Assembly (NCBI GenBank): GCA_014529385.2
Contig: CM043959.1
Coordinates: 8,459,526 to 8,523,525 of the forward strand
Origin: Adiantum capillus-veneris
Taxonomy: Eukaryota; Streptophyta; Polypodiopsida; Polypodiales; Pteridaceae
Direction of reading: 5' to 3'
DNA length: 64,000 nt
The notes beneath the pieces were generated by a model, which saw nothing but the letters and a program-made list of their open reading frames with translations, ran no database searches and was not told where the DNA came from. A program made the translations under genes and the position numbers. Shown here piece after piece: positions 45,110 to 57,819 of this stretch. The stretch's first letter is position 1. Each line of letters starts with the position of its first letter.

Positions 45110-45470
45110 TTTGGAGAGACACCCTCCCTTAACATCTGCTGAAAAACGCCCAAACGGCCTCCTTGGTCCTGCCCTAGTTGGGCATATCTTGCAATCAATG
45201 CATTCCAAGAGACGACATCCTGGACACGAAGCTCCTCAAGTACTTTTCATGCTTTATGAAGTGCACCACATTCGGCATACATGTCGATCAAGGTAGTTTC
45301 AAGCACGACGTTGCATCCATCGAAAATAGCCCAGAGCTCCTTCGCCCTCTTGCCTAGGTTAGGCATATCCTGCAGTCAATGCATTTCAAGAGATGACATA
45401 CTAGAGAGAAAGCTCCTCAAGCACTTTTTGTGCTATATATTCGGATCAGGCCAAGTTCTATGGCTATGTG
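45110..45470 (-). pseudogene. PPR protein remnant (minus strand)
   Basis: Read on the minus strand, 45300-45130 encodes TLIDMYAECGALHKA followed by ELRVQDVVSWNALIARYAQL, the classic PLS-class PPR pair (MYxKCG, then xxVVSWNALIxGYAQ). A second similar block (LEELSL, a stop, then NALTAGYA) lies upstream at 45420-45320 and is joined directly to the first, so a repeat-to-repeat deletion removed the intervening motifs. There are several stops. It is clearly a relic of an organelle RNA-binding protein gene. Confidence 0.78.
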
Positions 45471-45474
45471 ATCA

Positions 45475-47935
45475 TCTCATGAGTTCTAACATTGGTTTAA
45501 GGAATCCCTCGTTTCAATTAGTGGGGTATGTTTATGCACCTCAAAAATCGGTTTTATCCAACCTAAAAATGTATGGGTAATCTTCATAAGAATATTCTCT
45601 TAGCCATGGATATAGACAACTCATCTAAATGGGTAGAAGTGGGAATCTAGGCCAAAGGGCAGCACATGGTGTGCCTAACCTTCAATAAGGCACCAATATT
45701 CAAAGCGGCAAGCAAGCCATTTCCTTTATTACAAAGAACACCGTCATCAAAGTGTCTCAGTAGTTAGAAGATACAAAGTGTCTTAGTAGTTAGAAGATAC
45801 AAAGCCAAATCATTAAGGGGCTCTATGATCTGCATTCTAGATACATATCCATTTGTTGACCATTCAATGAGCCACTCGTCATCATTGGATGCTTCAATGA
45901 CCATGCATCATCCAACACATGGCATTGACTCTTGAAAAGAAACATCCTTATATCATCTCTAGCTCTGCATCAAACTCACCTATCTTCAACCTTCTGTGTG
46001 CTCAAATACTCTCTACTATGCTGCAGGATATATATATACCTGAAAATTCCAAGTTTTTTCACTAATTTTAGCATAGCTCAAAGGGTAGCTACTCATTTTC
46101 AAAGGTTGCAAAAACTATCTACACATCCCTGTTGCTCAGTTTTCCCAGTGCTACAATGTTTCTAAATCGGTGCCGCTCGTTGTTTTTGCCATGGGGCCTA
46201 TCTGTCGTGCCACTGCCACCATCGGCCATGTTGTACATTGCCTCGTGCTTGCTATTGATCTCTATATGTTCCCTCCAACTCTAGAGCTTAAACTCTTTTA
46301 GTCTTACTCAAATAAATTTCAATTCACTGTTAGATGGCGCGCTCTGTATTAGGATCTGTATTACGTGGCCTGGAGGCCATGCATGCAATGGAAGAAGGTG
46401 CTGCTATACAACAACGTGTTGATTTTTATCCATTTCCCTTTGGCATCACCCATCCCCCTTTGTACCATGGCCAACTTCACTCATAGTTTAGCTGTCCCTA
46501 ATTCCTATAACCTGTTGGCCTCAGACTTTCCTTTCAATAGACAACCTTGCAAATTCATCTATACGACTTGCTAAGATTTCACATGTACTAAGGCTCCTCT
46601 ACATCTCACATAGTTTTTTTTGGTGACCTAGAAAGAAGGTTGATGTTCACGAATACCAACTGATGTGAGCTCTTGGGCTACTATTTATAGGGTGGATGAT
46701 TGTTGCTGCAATGGAGGGAGGAATGGGCCAGAGGTGCGGCATGCACCTTGGATAGTGGGTTGGTGAAGGGAAAAATGATTGTTGCTTGACCAAGGAGCAT
46801 ATCGACATCCGAGGAGCAGAGACCTGCTAGGCTGCTTCTGATGAAAGAGTAGAGCTTTAGCAAGTATGGATGTTGAATGGGAGTAGCACGTTGCAATAAG
46901 CGTGCATACACGGAGGACATCGAGGGCGGCTAGACATGGGAGCCACATATGAAATAGAGGAGCAGAGCTACATTGAGTGACCAATTATAGAAATGAGGGC
47001 GTAAATGAGACACTTTGAGGGGGAGGTGTTGAGCGCAATAAGCAAACTTGTTGGAAGGACACTATTGAGGGTGGCGAGACACGGGAAAACACACAAAATG
47101 CGAGGAGACGTCGTGCATGAGCGGGGGTGAGGTGGCAACTTGAGGCCCCTCAGTGATGTTCATGCAGATCAAGGAAATATAGGCTACTACATAGATACAT
47201 AGAGAGGCTACTGCTATTGAATTGCACGAAGTCACCCAAGGACCTCTTCTAGAAGCGCAAGCAATCATCTCGACTTGAACACACGCTTGTTGTTGTGGAG
47301 GGTGTAGCATAAATGGAGCTGGTGAGATTTTTTGGGCGCACAAAAGTAGGCCATGCTTTTTTACATGGGAAGAAAACTCACTTATCTTGCTTTGAAGTGC
47401 ACATTTTCGGGTTGAAAATAAAATGTCATAGCTGTATTTTCATTGGACCTTGATTGACACATTCTCAGCTTAATATCCTGCCATTTTCAAATTCAAAAAT
47501 GCCGGTTGAGAGCAAAAGGAAAGGGAGAAATTTTGCCCCAAAAAAGAAAAAAAAGTGCAAAATTCCAAAAAAACAACCTAATTTCTTACAATTTCCTCTT
47601 GGGAAATTCAAGAAAAGAATTTTTGTATGTTTGAAAAATTGAATTTTCCCGAACACTCACCCCATGATCAAAAGGCAATCCCATAGTGTGTTGAGACAAA
47701 CACTTTCTCAATAATTTGAGATACCTTAGTAATAAAACCAAGCCTACACTTTGAGCAACTAAAATTAAAAAAGAACTTTATTCAGGGACGTTTCAATTGA
47801 TCACCCCTAGATCAACGTGTTTTCTAAGGGTGAAGGACTCGAGTATAGCTACGCCTTGAGTTTGGGGTTCAAAGCAAGCAGGGAGTAGACCATAGAGCAG
47901 AGAGCTCAATCAGCCCCACCACCACTTGGAGCAGA
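45475..47935. other. No gene recognised
   Basis: About 2.5 kb. It holds a small 27-base tandem duplication near 45750-45805 (AGTGTCTCAGTAGTTAGAAG-type units) and A-rich low complexity near 47540-47580. Minus-strand frames of 79-99 codons at 46681-47343 have no motif I can name. Confidence 0.4.
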
Positions 47936-47940
47936 AGGGC

Positions 47941-47951
47941 TCAGAGAGAGA

Positions 47952-48025
<74 letters not shown>
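47941..48025. repeat. (GA)n microsatellite
   Basis: About 85 bases of AG with one GGGAG interruption near the start. Confidence 0.95.
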
Positions 48026-48029
<4 letters not shown>

Positions 48030-48193
48030 AGTATCGTCCTCGGAGGTCAAATATGACCTGTGGGACCAAAGTTACATGTGATGTAGTATGCGTATGGCTG
48101 ATGAGTGACTCTCGATGCTCCAAAATTGTGGTGATGAGAGTTGCAATGGAGAGTCTACACTTTGGCTGGGAGAGGAAAGTGTGTAGGTCTAAG

Positions 48194-48777
48194 TTAGACT
48201 GAAAATGTGAGAGAGCAAGTTCGGATGAGACCAAAAGCTGAGCACTCTAGTAGTGTGTGGTACTCAGACTCTCGAACTTGTAGTGAGCATAATGTGCACA
48301 ATCCATTTGACTCTTCTTCATTGCCCCAACGCCCTATCTCACATCGAAGGAAATGGGAGCTAAGCCGAATGGCTACGATAGTTCGTGTTGTCAACAAGGG
48401 GATAGGCTCAAGCATGTAACTATGAGTACGGTTTCCTCTTTTAGCGAAGACCATGGTTTTGTAGTTGGGGGCAATATGGAAGGTGTAATGTATGAAGCGT
48501 GACCCACCGGATTTCTCCCAAGCCGTAATACATTGGCGTTGTAGAAAAGCTTCATTCACTTGGGAGTCAATTGAAGCATCATGTACCAAGTGTAATGCAA
48601 CCCATCTCCCAAACCACTTCTTTATGTCTTGCATCCATCCCGTGCTCAAGATCTTGCTTTTATGCGTCTTTTGAACATTTTTGCTTGCTTCCCATGCAAT
48701 TGTAGGAAGCCGATGTGAGGGGTTTTGACGCATCTTTATCATGTACTCCACAACCCTTTCTATGCCCATAACCTCAA
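48194..48777 (-). pseudogene. LINE-type reverse transcriptase C-terminal fragment
   Basis: The coding-like part of this minus-strand frame runs from about 48777 to the stop at 48194. Its end carries HFLRCEIGRWGNEEESN followed by LCTLCSLQV and SEYHTLLECSAF, the zinc-ribbon-like pattern (C-x2-C...H-x4-C) found after the RT domain of plant non-LTR retrotransposons. Upstream are weaker stretches (IKKWFGRWVALHLVHDA). No RT active site or endonuclease is present, so it is a 5'-truncated LINE relic, the normal fate of such insertions. The apparent N-terminal Ser-Leu run of the frame is only translated (GA)n and is not protein. Confidence 0.6.
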
Positions 48778-48778
48778 T

Positions 48779-49655
<877 letters not shown>

Positions 49656-49939
49656 TCCTTCCCTCCTTTCTTGAATTTTGGCAAGATTCCAAAATTTCTG
49701 AAAAGAAAATTCCCCCGTCTGATTTTGGTTTGAAGAGAAAAAATCCACCGTCTGATTCTGATTCTGGAGACCGGACTTGACCAATGATAGAGAGGTAGCT
49801 GAAAAGGCTAGTGTAGAGCTCTCATCATCTACACAGACTGATGTCAACCTTCCAGCTGAGAAGGAAAAGCCCTTGACTGAATTCGGAGATGGAACTACCC
49901 AGTATCCTTTCACTGAACGAGCTTCCATTTACCCTTTGC

Positions 49940-52531
49940 CCTGGATGGCGTCTAAGAAGTCCCAATGTCAGCATTCTCCTTCTGAACGAGTCTGTAAATG
50001 GCCTCCTGCTTAAGCTGATCCCACCTTTTCGTGGTCATCTCCACTTCATAAGGTGTAAGAGGATGATAGGTTTTGGTTTCAGGATCATAGAGCGTGCGTC
50101 TACCTTTGGTGATCCTAGTTCTAGCCAGTTTGTGACAATGTGAAGCTGTATGGATCCATCCTTCTGGGAGAGGCTGATTGGTTTTGATCCGAGCTTCAAA
50201 AATAATCTTTGCCATCTCTCTATACTGTGGTCCTAGGCCTAGTTTAGCCGTAATATCCTTTTCAGGCAGTTTAGAGGATTCAAGAGCAAGTTGCAACAAT
50301 TGATTGGTGATCTTAGTAAGGCCTCTGATCTGAATCTTCCATTGATCCATACACAGTCTGATCCTCTGCACCTCCTGTTTCAGCTCCTGAAGATCATTTA
50401 GTTGGAGAGCATCATTGAACAGTGTTTGGCAAGTTTTCCATTCCATAGTCGATCGCTCATACTAATCCTGGAGGTCATCAATAATCTTGAAATATGTAAG
50501 GCGATCGACTGGTTCTAGATGTTGAGGGTAAAGTGCTGGCAAAAATCTTGGCAATTCTATCTCTCTTGCTGGTAAAGCATACAAAAGAACTGGGGAATCA
50601 GACACAAATTCTAAGAAGTTGAGAACAGGCTGGTTCTCTTACTGCATCATTTTTCTAGTTACTCTCACCAGCTGAAATAGTTTCTGAAGATCAGTGGCAT
50701 GTTCTCGAATTGACATTCTAGTCTGAGGTCCTTTGCTGGTGGCCGTCTGATCTTCAAGAATGGCCCGCACCCTTTGATCCAAAACTCCTCTAGCAATTTG
50801 CATCTGCACCAAAACCTCTTTCAATAGATTCCTGACATCCTTCATACATTTGTATGTTGGCTTGTTTCCCAGCAGAATTTCTAATTCTATAGCCACAGAG
50901 CGACAATCTGCAGTAGACTGTCGTTGCTAATGTGGATTGTTGCTAATGTGGATTGGTCACTCTCTCTTCAGCAGTGATTATCCATTTAGGCACCCTTTCC
51001 AGCAGCTCGACTGTGCTGGGATGTGCAGGTAAATGGTAGGTCTTTTGATCATGAAAAGCAACTAATTTCCAGTGCTCAATCATTTCCCTGGTGCCGACAT
51101 ATAGTCACTGAAAGCGTTTCAAATCAAATAGTAGATCATCATCCTTTAGATATTGCCTGGTTATGGGAGCCTGCTGATGTCTCAATCTCCTATTTAGTGT
51201 GATAAGCTGTAATGAATGCTGCTTATCAATTGCTGGTCCCTTAGCCATAGCTTTACTTTTTCCTTTATCCTCCGTACTGTGTTGTGTACTGGGTCGTCGT
51301 TCTTCTGGCTGATGATTGTCTGACTTCTGTCCTTCATACTGATCTGGCTGGTCTGCCTGTGATGACTGATTTCCTCCAATTGGCCATGTGCCACCAGTAC
51401 CAAGTCCTCCAGGTGGAGATGGAGGAGAGGCATCATCATCATCATCATTAGTATGCCCTTCGTCGGGGTCATCCTCCTCCTTATCTTCTTCTTCTTCCTT
51501 ATCCTCATCTTATTCAAGGAAAGTCTGTTGTTCAATATAATCTAGGATGGCTTGATTTGTCAGAGCATTATTATATTCAGCAACTTTGTCCTGCAAGTCA
51601 CTCTGCATGGTTTCCATAAGAGACTTCAAGTTATCTAGATGAAAAACAGTATTGCCTGATGGAATTAAAATCTCAGCCAAGTTATTATAGATATATCTTT
51701 CAGTGAGGGTATTCTTCAAAGCTTTAGGATGAAGCATCAAGGAGTTGAACTCAACTCTCTTCATTCTCAACATAGTTTTGAACCGATCTGCAGCTCTTTG
51801 TGCTTCATCCTTTTCTTCCTTCATAATTTGCATAGCAGACTCCGCCTTAGCTAGCTTACTTTGTAGTAGCTTAATGGATCTCTCTAAATGAGCTTCAAGT
51901 AGATTGTGGCCCATATTCTGGGATTCTCTTGCTTCCTCCAGCTTCTCAATGTGGGCCTCAGCCTCCTTCAATGTTTGCGGAAAGTATTCACCCCAGTCAT
52001 CCTCATCAATACTTTCAGCTCTGCATACTTCTCAAAAGCTTGCATGTGAACATCCAGATCATCCTTCTTTCCCCCTTTGAATACTGGAAAAGAGATTTTC
52101 AGTGAGGATATGTAATCATGACAATTACCGCTGGTCCTGCCGCTTCTCTTCTTAGAGTTTGAACGCCGCTTTGGAGTCTTCTTATAGTTGTCAGTATCTG
52201 CATCCCAATTAATGTATGTTTCTATCTTTGTGTCAGTTTCCTGTCTGGCTTGTCTACTGGAAGTGTGGAAAGTGCTTTTACTACCTTTGGTACCCTCATC
52301 CCCCTGGTTGGACCGAGAACTTTTGGCCTTGCGTGTTTCCCTTTCTGCCCGTCTGCGTCTAGAGTGACTGGAATGATGTGAGTCCTGCGTTTCCTGAGCA
52401 TGACTGTGCTCCTCATGGGCCTCAGTGTCAGTCACCCTCTCATGCTTAGGGCCTGATTCTCTTCCCGACTCCTTAGGAATAGGATCAAAACAGATGGTTG
52501 GTTTCCGGCCACGAATGGTTTTGGGTGCCAT
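49940..52531 (-). pseudogene. Long non-pol ORF of the LTR element, Gag-like start, coiled coil and unknown C-terminal domain (broken)
   Basis: Pieces that appear to be one decayed frame of about 850 codons. The start (52531) MAPKTIRGRKPTICFDP is followed by a basic Ser/Arg/His-rich region and a capsid-like FPVFKGGKKDDLDVHMQAF near 52080. A frame change follows near 52005. Then comes a strong coiled coil (51971-51560, LEEARES... and ESAMQIMKEEKDEAQRAADR), a stop at about 51510, an acidic and Pro/Gly linker (DEDKEEEEDKEEDD), and two helical blocks (50896-50639 and 50446-49952, with RTLYDPETKTYHPLTPYEVE). Stops near 51510, 51110, 50925, 50640 and 50460 break it. The capsid-like block suggests Gag origin; the C-terminal part is unrecognised. 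Confidence 0.55.
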
Positions 52532-52593
52532 TGCTGTAGCTGAGAACTACCAACTGGGAGAAGAGTGTTCCAATCAATGAGCTTCAGCTCTAG

Positions 52594-52611
52594 CCACCAT
52601 GATCGCCAAAA
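52594..52611 (-). promoter_or_regulatory. Primer-binding site of the non-autonomous element
   Basis: On the minus strand TGGCGATCATGGTGG begins two to three bases after the LTR end. The tRNA is not identified. Confidence 0.5.
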
Positions 52612-53112
52612 TGGAATTGGAGCTGATCTCTTGAGATAGCTAATTCTAGTGTTAGAAGCTTACAACTACTGGTTATGTATTAGTTCAGACAGTAGACTGG
52701 ACAAAGGAACAGAAACTGAACGGGAATACATCTACTGGAATAAGAACCAGACTAAGTACTGAGAATGATATTCAGATTCAGATTCAGAGTCAGATTCAAA
52801 GTAATTGAGTACAGAGTAGGTATAACTGGAATATACTGCACTGCTCTAATTGGAATTACAGATGAAAGATTACAATGAAGATGATGTGGCTTATGGACCA
52901 AAAGATGAACAAAGTACAACCGACAAATGGCTTAATGCCTGTTTGTAACTTATGCTCGTAACTGCCAACAACAACTGCCAACCCGATTACAATGTGATCG
53001 GTCCTATTTATATGCCTTGGGTTTACCATGGTAATTACCGTAGTAAGACTGATCCACTGCCTGTCTCACAGGAGCCCGTTCCCACATAGTGAAACTGTCT
53101 CAGCCATCTACA
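52612..53112 (-). repeat. 5' LTR of the non-autonomous element
   Basis: Begins TGGAATTGGAGC and ends ATCTACA on the plus strand. (GA)n follows directly. Confidence 0.85.
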
Positions 53113-53194
53113 GAGAGAGAGAGAGAGCTTATTGCAGAGGTGTAATAGCTTGCAAAGAAAACCTTCCAGCTTAGGCTGATAGAGGAGGACGACA

Positions 53195-53638
<444 letters not shown>

Positions 53639-53712
53639 GGGTGAGTTTAGGAAATGAAAAGACCTATGGAAAAGGAAAGTCGAAAGACTTTTTGTGTTAA
53701 TTTAAAGAGAGA
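53639..53712. repeat. Dispersed ~80-bp repeat, copy 2
   Basis: Matches 44960-45040. Here it is flanked by direct repeats AGATTGTTGAATAT (about 53620 and 53707), suggesting a short insertion. Confidence 0.75.
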
Positions 53713-53971
53713 TTGTTGAATATGTTTGGTAAAATTGGGAATATGGAGATGATGCATTTTGAGTGAAGGCTAAGGTTGGACGAAGGAGGGAGCTTTGGAG
53801 TATGTGGCATGTGGAGTGTATATCCGGAACTCTCTTCCCCCTTTCTTGTCGAGACCGTCCATCGAGACTCTCTCCTCGTCCCCACATGATCACATTTGTC
53901 TCTCGCAAATACACTCGAAGGCACAACAACAATCACAGCCTCACAGGAACTGCAACAGAGAGAGAATGTGA

Positions 53972-54509
<538 letters not shown>

Positions 54510-54959
54510 CAAATAGACTCTGAGATGCTTGTATGAGGGCATTTTGCCTGACCATACCATCTCTGGCACTGAATCCTTCTGCAAAACCTTGTTAGGAGAT
54601 CTATTTACAAGATGAACAGCTGTTGATACAGCTTCAGCCCAAAACCCATTTGGCAGCTGTGCATTAGACAACATACTTCTGACCTTCTCTTGTATGTTCC
54701 TATTCATCCTCTCATCAACACCATTTTGAGGAGGATTGTAAGGAGCAGTAAGTTCATGTTTTATACCTTTTGACTCACAAAAGTCTTGAAAGGCCTTTGA
54801 AACATACTCTCCACCATTGTCAGTGCGTAAACATTTAAGCTTCTTGCCACTCTGATTCTCCACAAGTGTCACAAACTTTTTGAAAACACTAAACGCTTCA
54901 TCCTTGTGCTTGAGAAAGTAAACCCATACTTTCCTCGAGTAATCATCTATAAATGTCAT
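54510..54959 (-). pseudogene. Copia integrase core, truncated
   Basis: Begins MTFIDDYSRKVWVYFLKHKD. It carries the second catalytic Asp in RTDNGGEY and the Glu in NGVDERMNRN, then FWAEAVSTAVHLVNRSP and SYKHLRVY, where copia homology ends at the G run. It is in the same frame as the upstream gag-protease segment, separated by only two stops (near 55065 and 54960), with LALVHSDLCG and the first Asp between them. Confidence 0.88.
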
Positions 54960-55064
54960 AAATTAAGAAGCTCCCCCTAGAGATAGGTTAGGCATAGATC
55001 CACACAAATCACTATGAACAAGTGCCAACTGTGTATCTCTTCTACTGCTTCTATGCTTATGTGG

Positions 55065-56531
55065 CTACTGTGTTTGCTTACCATACAGACAATGTTCACA
55101 GAATTCAAAATCATTAAATGAAAAGCCAGGCAAATAACCAGAACGAGACAAGATTTCCATTCCCTTCTTCGACATATGTCCTAACCGGCTATGCCACAAA
55201 GAAACGTTCGGCTGCTCAGTTACATTGATTACATTTTTTGAGACATTTGATACATAAATCATGTAAAGTCCTCCAGACTTTACTCCATGTGCTACTGTCA
55301 TAGAACCCTTGGATATCTTCCACATGTTCTGTCCAAAAGTGGTGACGTAGCCAGCATCATCAAGTAAACCTGTGCTGATCAAGCTCTTTGTAATTGTGGG
55401 AACATGTCTCACATTCTTCAGCGTGAAAGAAGAGCCATTCTGAAACTTCAATTGAACATCTCCAACACCTAAGATCTCACATGTCTGCCCATTGCCTAGC
55501 CGAACATGATCTTTAGTGGTCACATAAGAACTAAACCACTCCTTGTTTGGAGACACATGAAGTGATGCCTTTGAGTCTATAATCCAGTCACTCAGTGCAT
55601 TTCCATCAGATGCTGTAAGAAGAGCTGAGTCCATTGTATTCTTCAAGAAGTAGATGTCTCCTGACACTAGACAGTCATCCTCTGCAATAGTGTTTGTCAC
55701 ATTTATTTCTTGAATCTTCACTGAGGACTTGTTCTTCTCACCATGGTCTTCAGCTTTCTCTTTGCCTTTTTCTGCTTTCCATTCTCTGCAGTCTCTTTTC
55801 ATGTGACCCTTCTTGCCACAATGGTAGCATTCTATCTCACTCTTGCCTTTAGCACTGCGGGACTTGCTACGAGACTGATTCCTTTTTCCACCTTTGTACT
55901 TTTCTTTGGTCCTTCCCCTGACAACTAAGGCTGTTCCTTTGCCTTTGTCCATTGTCTTTCTATTGGTTTCTTCAGTAAGCAGACTTCCTTCTACACCTGC
56001 TATGTTCAAACCATCTGGAGGTGCAGAATTACTCAAAGCTGTGCGAAAAGTGTCCCAACTTTCCGGCAATGTGATCAACAGGAACATAGCTCTAACAGGT
56101 TCATCAAACTTGACACCTTGAGCTGACAACTGACTATAGATTGTGTTGAATTCATTCAGATGATTGGACATAGATGTCCCTTCTTTCATCTTCAAGTCAA
56201 CAAGCTTCTTAAGCCAGTATACCTGTGAAGCTGCACTCTGCTTCTCATAAAGATCACTCAGCTTTAACCATGCTTGATAAGCCGACATCTCGTCTGCTAC
56301 ATTGAAGTAAACGCTTTCTGCCAAAGTCAGCATAATGGTAGAAAGTGCCAATTCATCCATTTCGCTCCATTCATCTTCGTCCATATCTTCTGGTTTTATC
56401 CCCTTGAGATTTATAGGTTTTATCTGCTTCTTTTGTACCAACACGTGCCAAATTTGCTGCTTCCACAATGGAAAATTGGTTCCATCCAGCTTCTTGATAT
56501 TGTAAAGAGCAGTGTCTTGTGATCCAGCCAT
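55065..56531 (-). pseudogene. Copia gag, protease and integrase zinc domain
   Basis: A 488-codon open segment starting MAGSQDTALYNIKKLDGTNF. Gag has the copia pattern FPLWKQQIWHVLVQKK and a UBN2-like helical core (YEKQSAASQVYWLKKLVDLK). A CCHC knuckle CYHCGKKGHMKRDC is near residue 235. The protease site reads WIIDSKASLHVS, with Lys where the invariant Gly of D-S-G belongs, so the protease is probably inactive. Integrase zinc residues are in SLWHSRLGHMS and FCEHCLYGK. It ends at a stop near 55065 and continues in frame. Confidence 0.9.
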
Positions 56532-57612
56532 AGCTATGCTTCATAGTAGTTTACTTTCCTGGGAAAAATTCGGCAGAGTTTCCCCTGTAAACTGACCTCT
56601 GAACCAATATCAACATGTCAAGTGAACCAAGAAAGCTTCAGATTGTGCATAATTTTCGGCAGAGTCTCCTTTGTAAAATGGCTCTGGTGTACTAAAAAAC
56701 AGACCAAAAAACCGCTCAAAAACACTGTCTCTCTGACACTGTAAGCTGTGGGTAAACCTGTCCTGCACCTGTCCTGTCTCTGACTGTCCTGTCACTGTCC
56801 TGTAAGCATAGACTGCGACAATGCCTCAATGGCAGTAAAGCAAAGATGCAATCCCAACTGTCTAACTCACAGTCAATACATCCTAGCTACCTATCTAAGG
56901 GTGCTCGAGGGATCGCTCCAAGACCTGTATCACCGAAAGGATCTCAACATTCGAGAATCCCCCAGCTCAATAAAACCTCACTCGACCCTCAACAAAGGAT
57001 GCAGTAAATCTGACAGTACATAGACTTCCCACAAAGTCATACATCCACAAATTTCCCACTGTATGCTGTAATCGTTGCGGCGGTTGTTTGCTGCGTGACT
57101 CACAGCCAGCAAACCCTCAACAGACATACATCATCTCTGACAATACATCCCATGTGGAATTACCTGCAATGTCAGGATGAAATTTGGAATATCAAGCAGC
57201 AAACACAAGCTACCTGATGAACTAGTGGATGTCGCCTACAGTCTGTGTGTAGATGCACCCGTGTCGTATGTGACACGCCTCCAAGAACTGTGAGCCATCC
57301 TTCTATGTGTAGACAGCCACAAACCAACACTCTGGGAGTGTCGATATCCTCAGCACCTACAGTCGTAGGCCGAAAACCCCAAATTTGCAGAGTCGGATCT
57401 GCACCCGTCGAGACCACGTAGTCGAAAATTGCCTGCGCAGACCTTTGTCGAAGCCGAACAGTGGCCGAGGTGACCTCAGAATGAAAATCTGACAACACCA
57501 AGCCCTTCGGATTCTCCCACGAGATTTGGGGCCGTGTCTTCGCCTGTCGAATTTCACTCCAATCTAAGTTGGTGACTCTAGCCTCCTGTAGTGCTGCCCC
57601 GAGCCTCGATCT
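56532..57612 (-). other. Leader of the truncated copia element
   Basis: About 1.08 kb between PBS and gag start. It contains two related words, ATTCGGCAGAGTTTCCCCTG and a similar TTTTCGGCAGAGTCTCCTTT (56568 and 56650). Minus-strand frames up to 109 codons (57501-57172) have no recognised motif. Confidence 0.5.
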
Positions 57613-57628
57613 GAGCTCTGATACCAGT

Positions 57629-57819
57629 TGAAGGAGTACCAGCGGAAGTGCGACGCGAGAGAGAGTGCAAGAAGAAGAGCACGACGATATGGTGAACTCA
57701 CTCTACTGTAATGTGTAGAGCATAGCGAGTTTTATTAGGTTTTTACAAAACAATATGTGTACATACCTGGCGGCCTGCCCACTTACCTGGGTGACCACAT
57801 TGGGCTTTATACCCCAACA
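57629..57819 (-). repeat. 5' LTR of the truncated copia element
   Basis: 191 bp; on the minus strand it starts TGTTGGGGTATAAAGCCC and ends with TACTCCTTCA. No second copy is in the window. Confidence 0.65.

Larger units (their letters stand above)
54510..57819 (-). mobile_element. 3'-truncated Ty1/copia element, LTR to integrase (minus strand)
   Basis: On the minus strand: a 191-bp LTR (57819-57629, TGTTGGGG...CTTCA) with TATAAAG only nine bases from its start; an initiator-Met PBS (TGGTATCAGAGC, complement of 57615-57626); a long ~1.08-kb leader; then gag, protease and integrase. Homology stops abruptly near 54510 in the integrase C-terminus. RT, RNase H and the 3' LTR are absent. Confidence 0.82.

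Noticed and set aside
49656-52611. Integrated pararetrovirus origin for the non-pol ORF
   Set aside because: LTRs, PBS and PPT at the right places mark an LTR retroelement, and no movement-protein, RT or RNase H motif is present.
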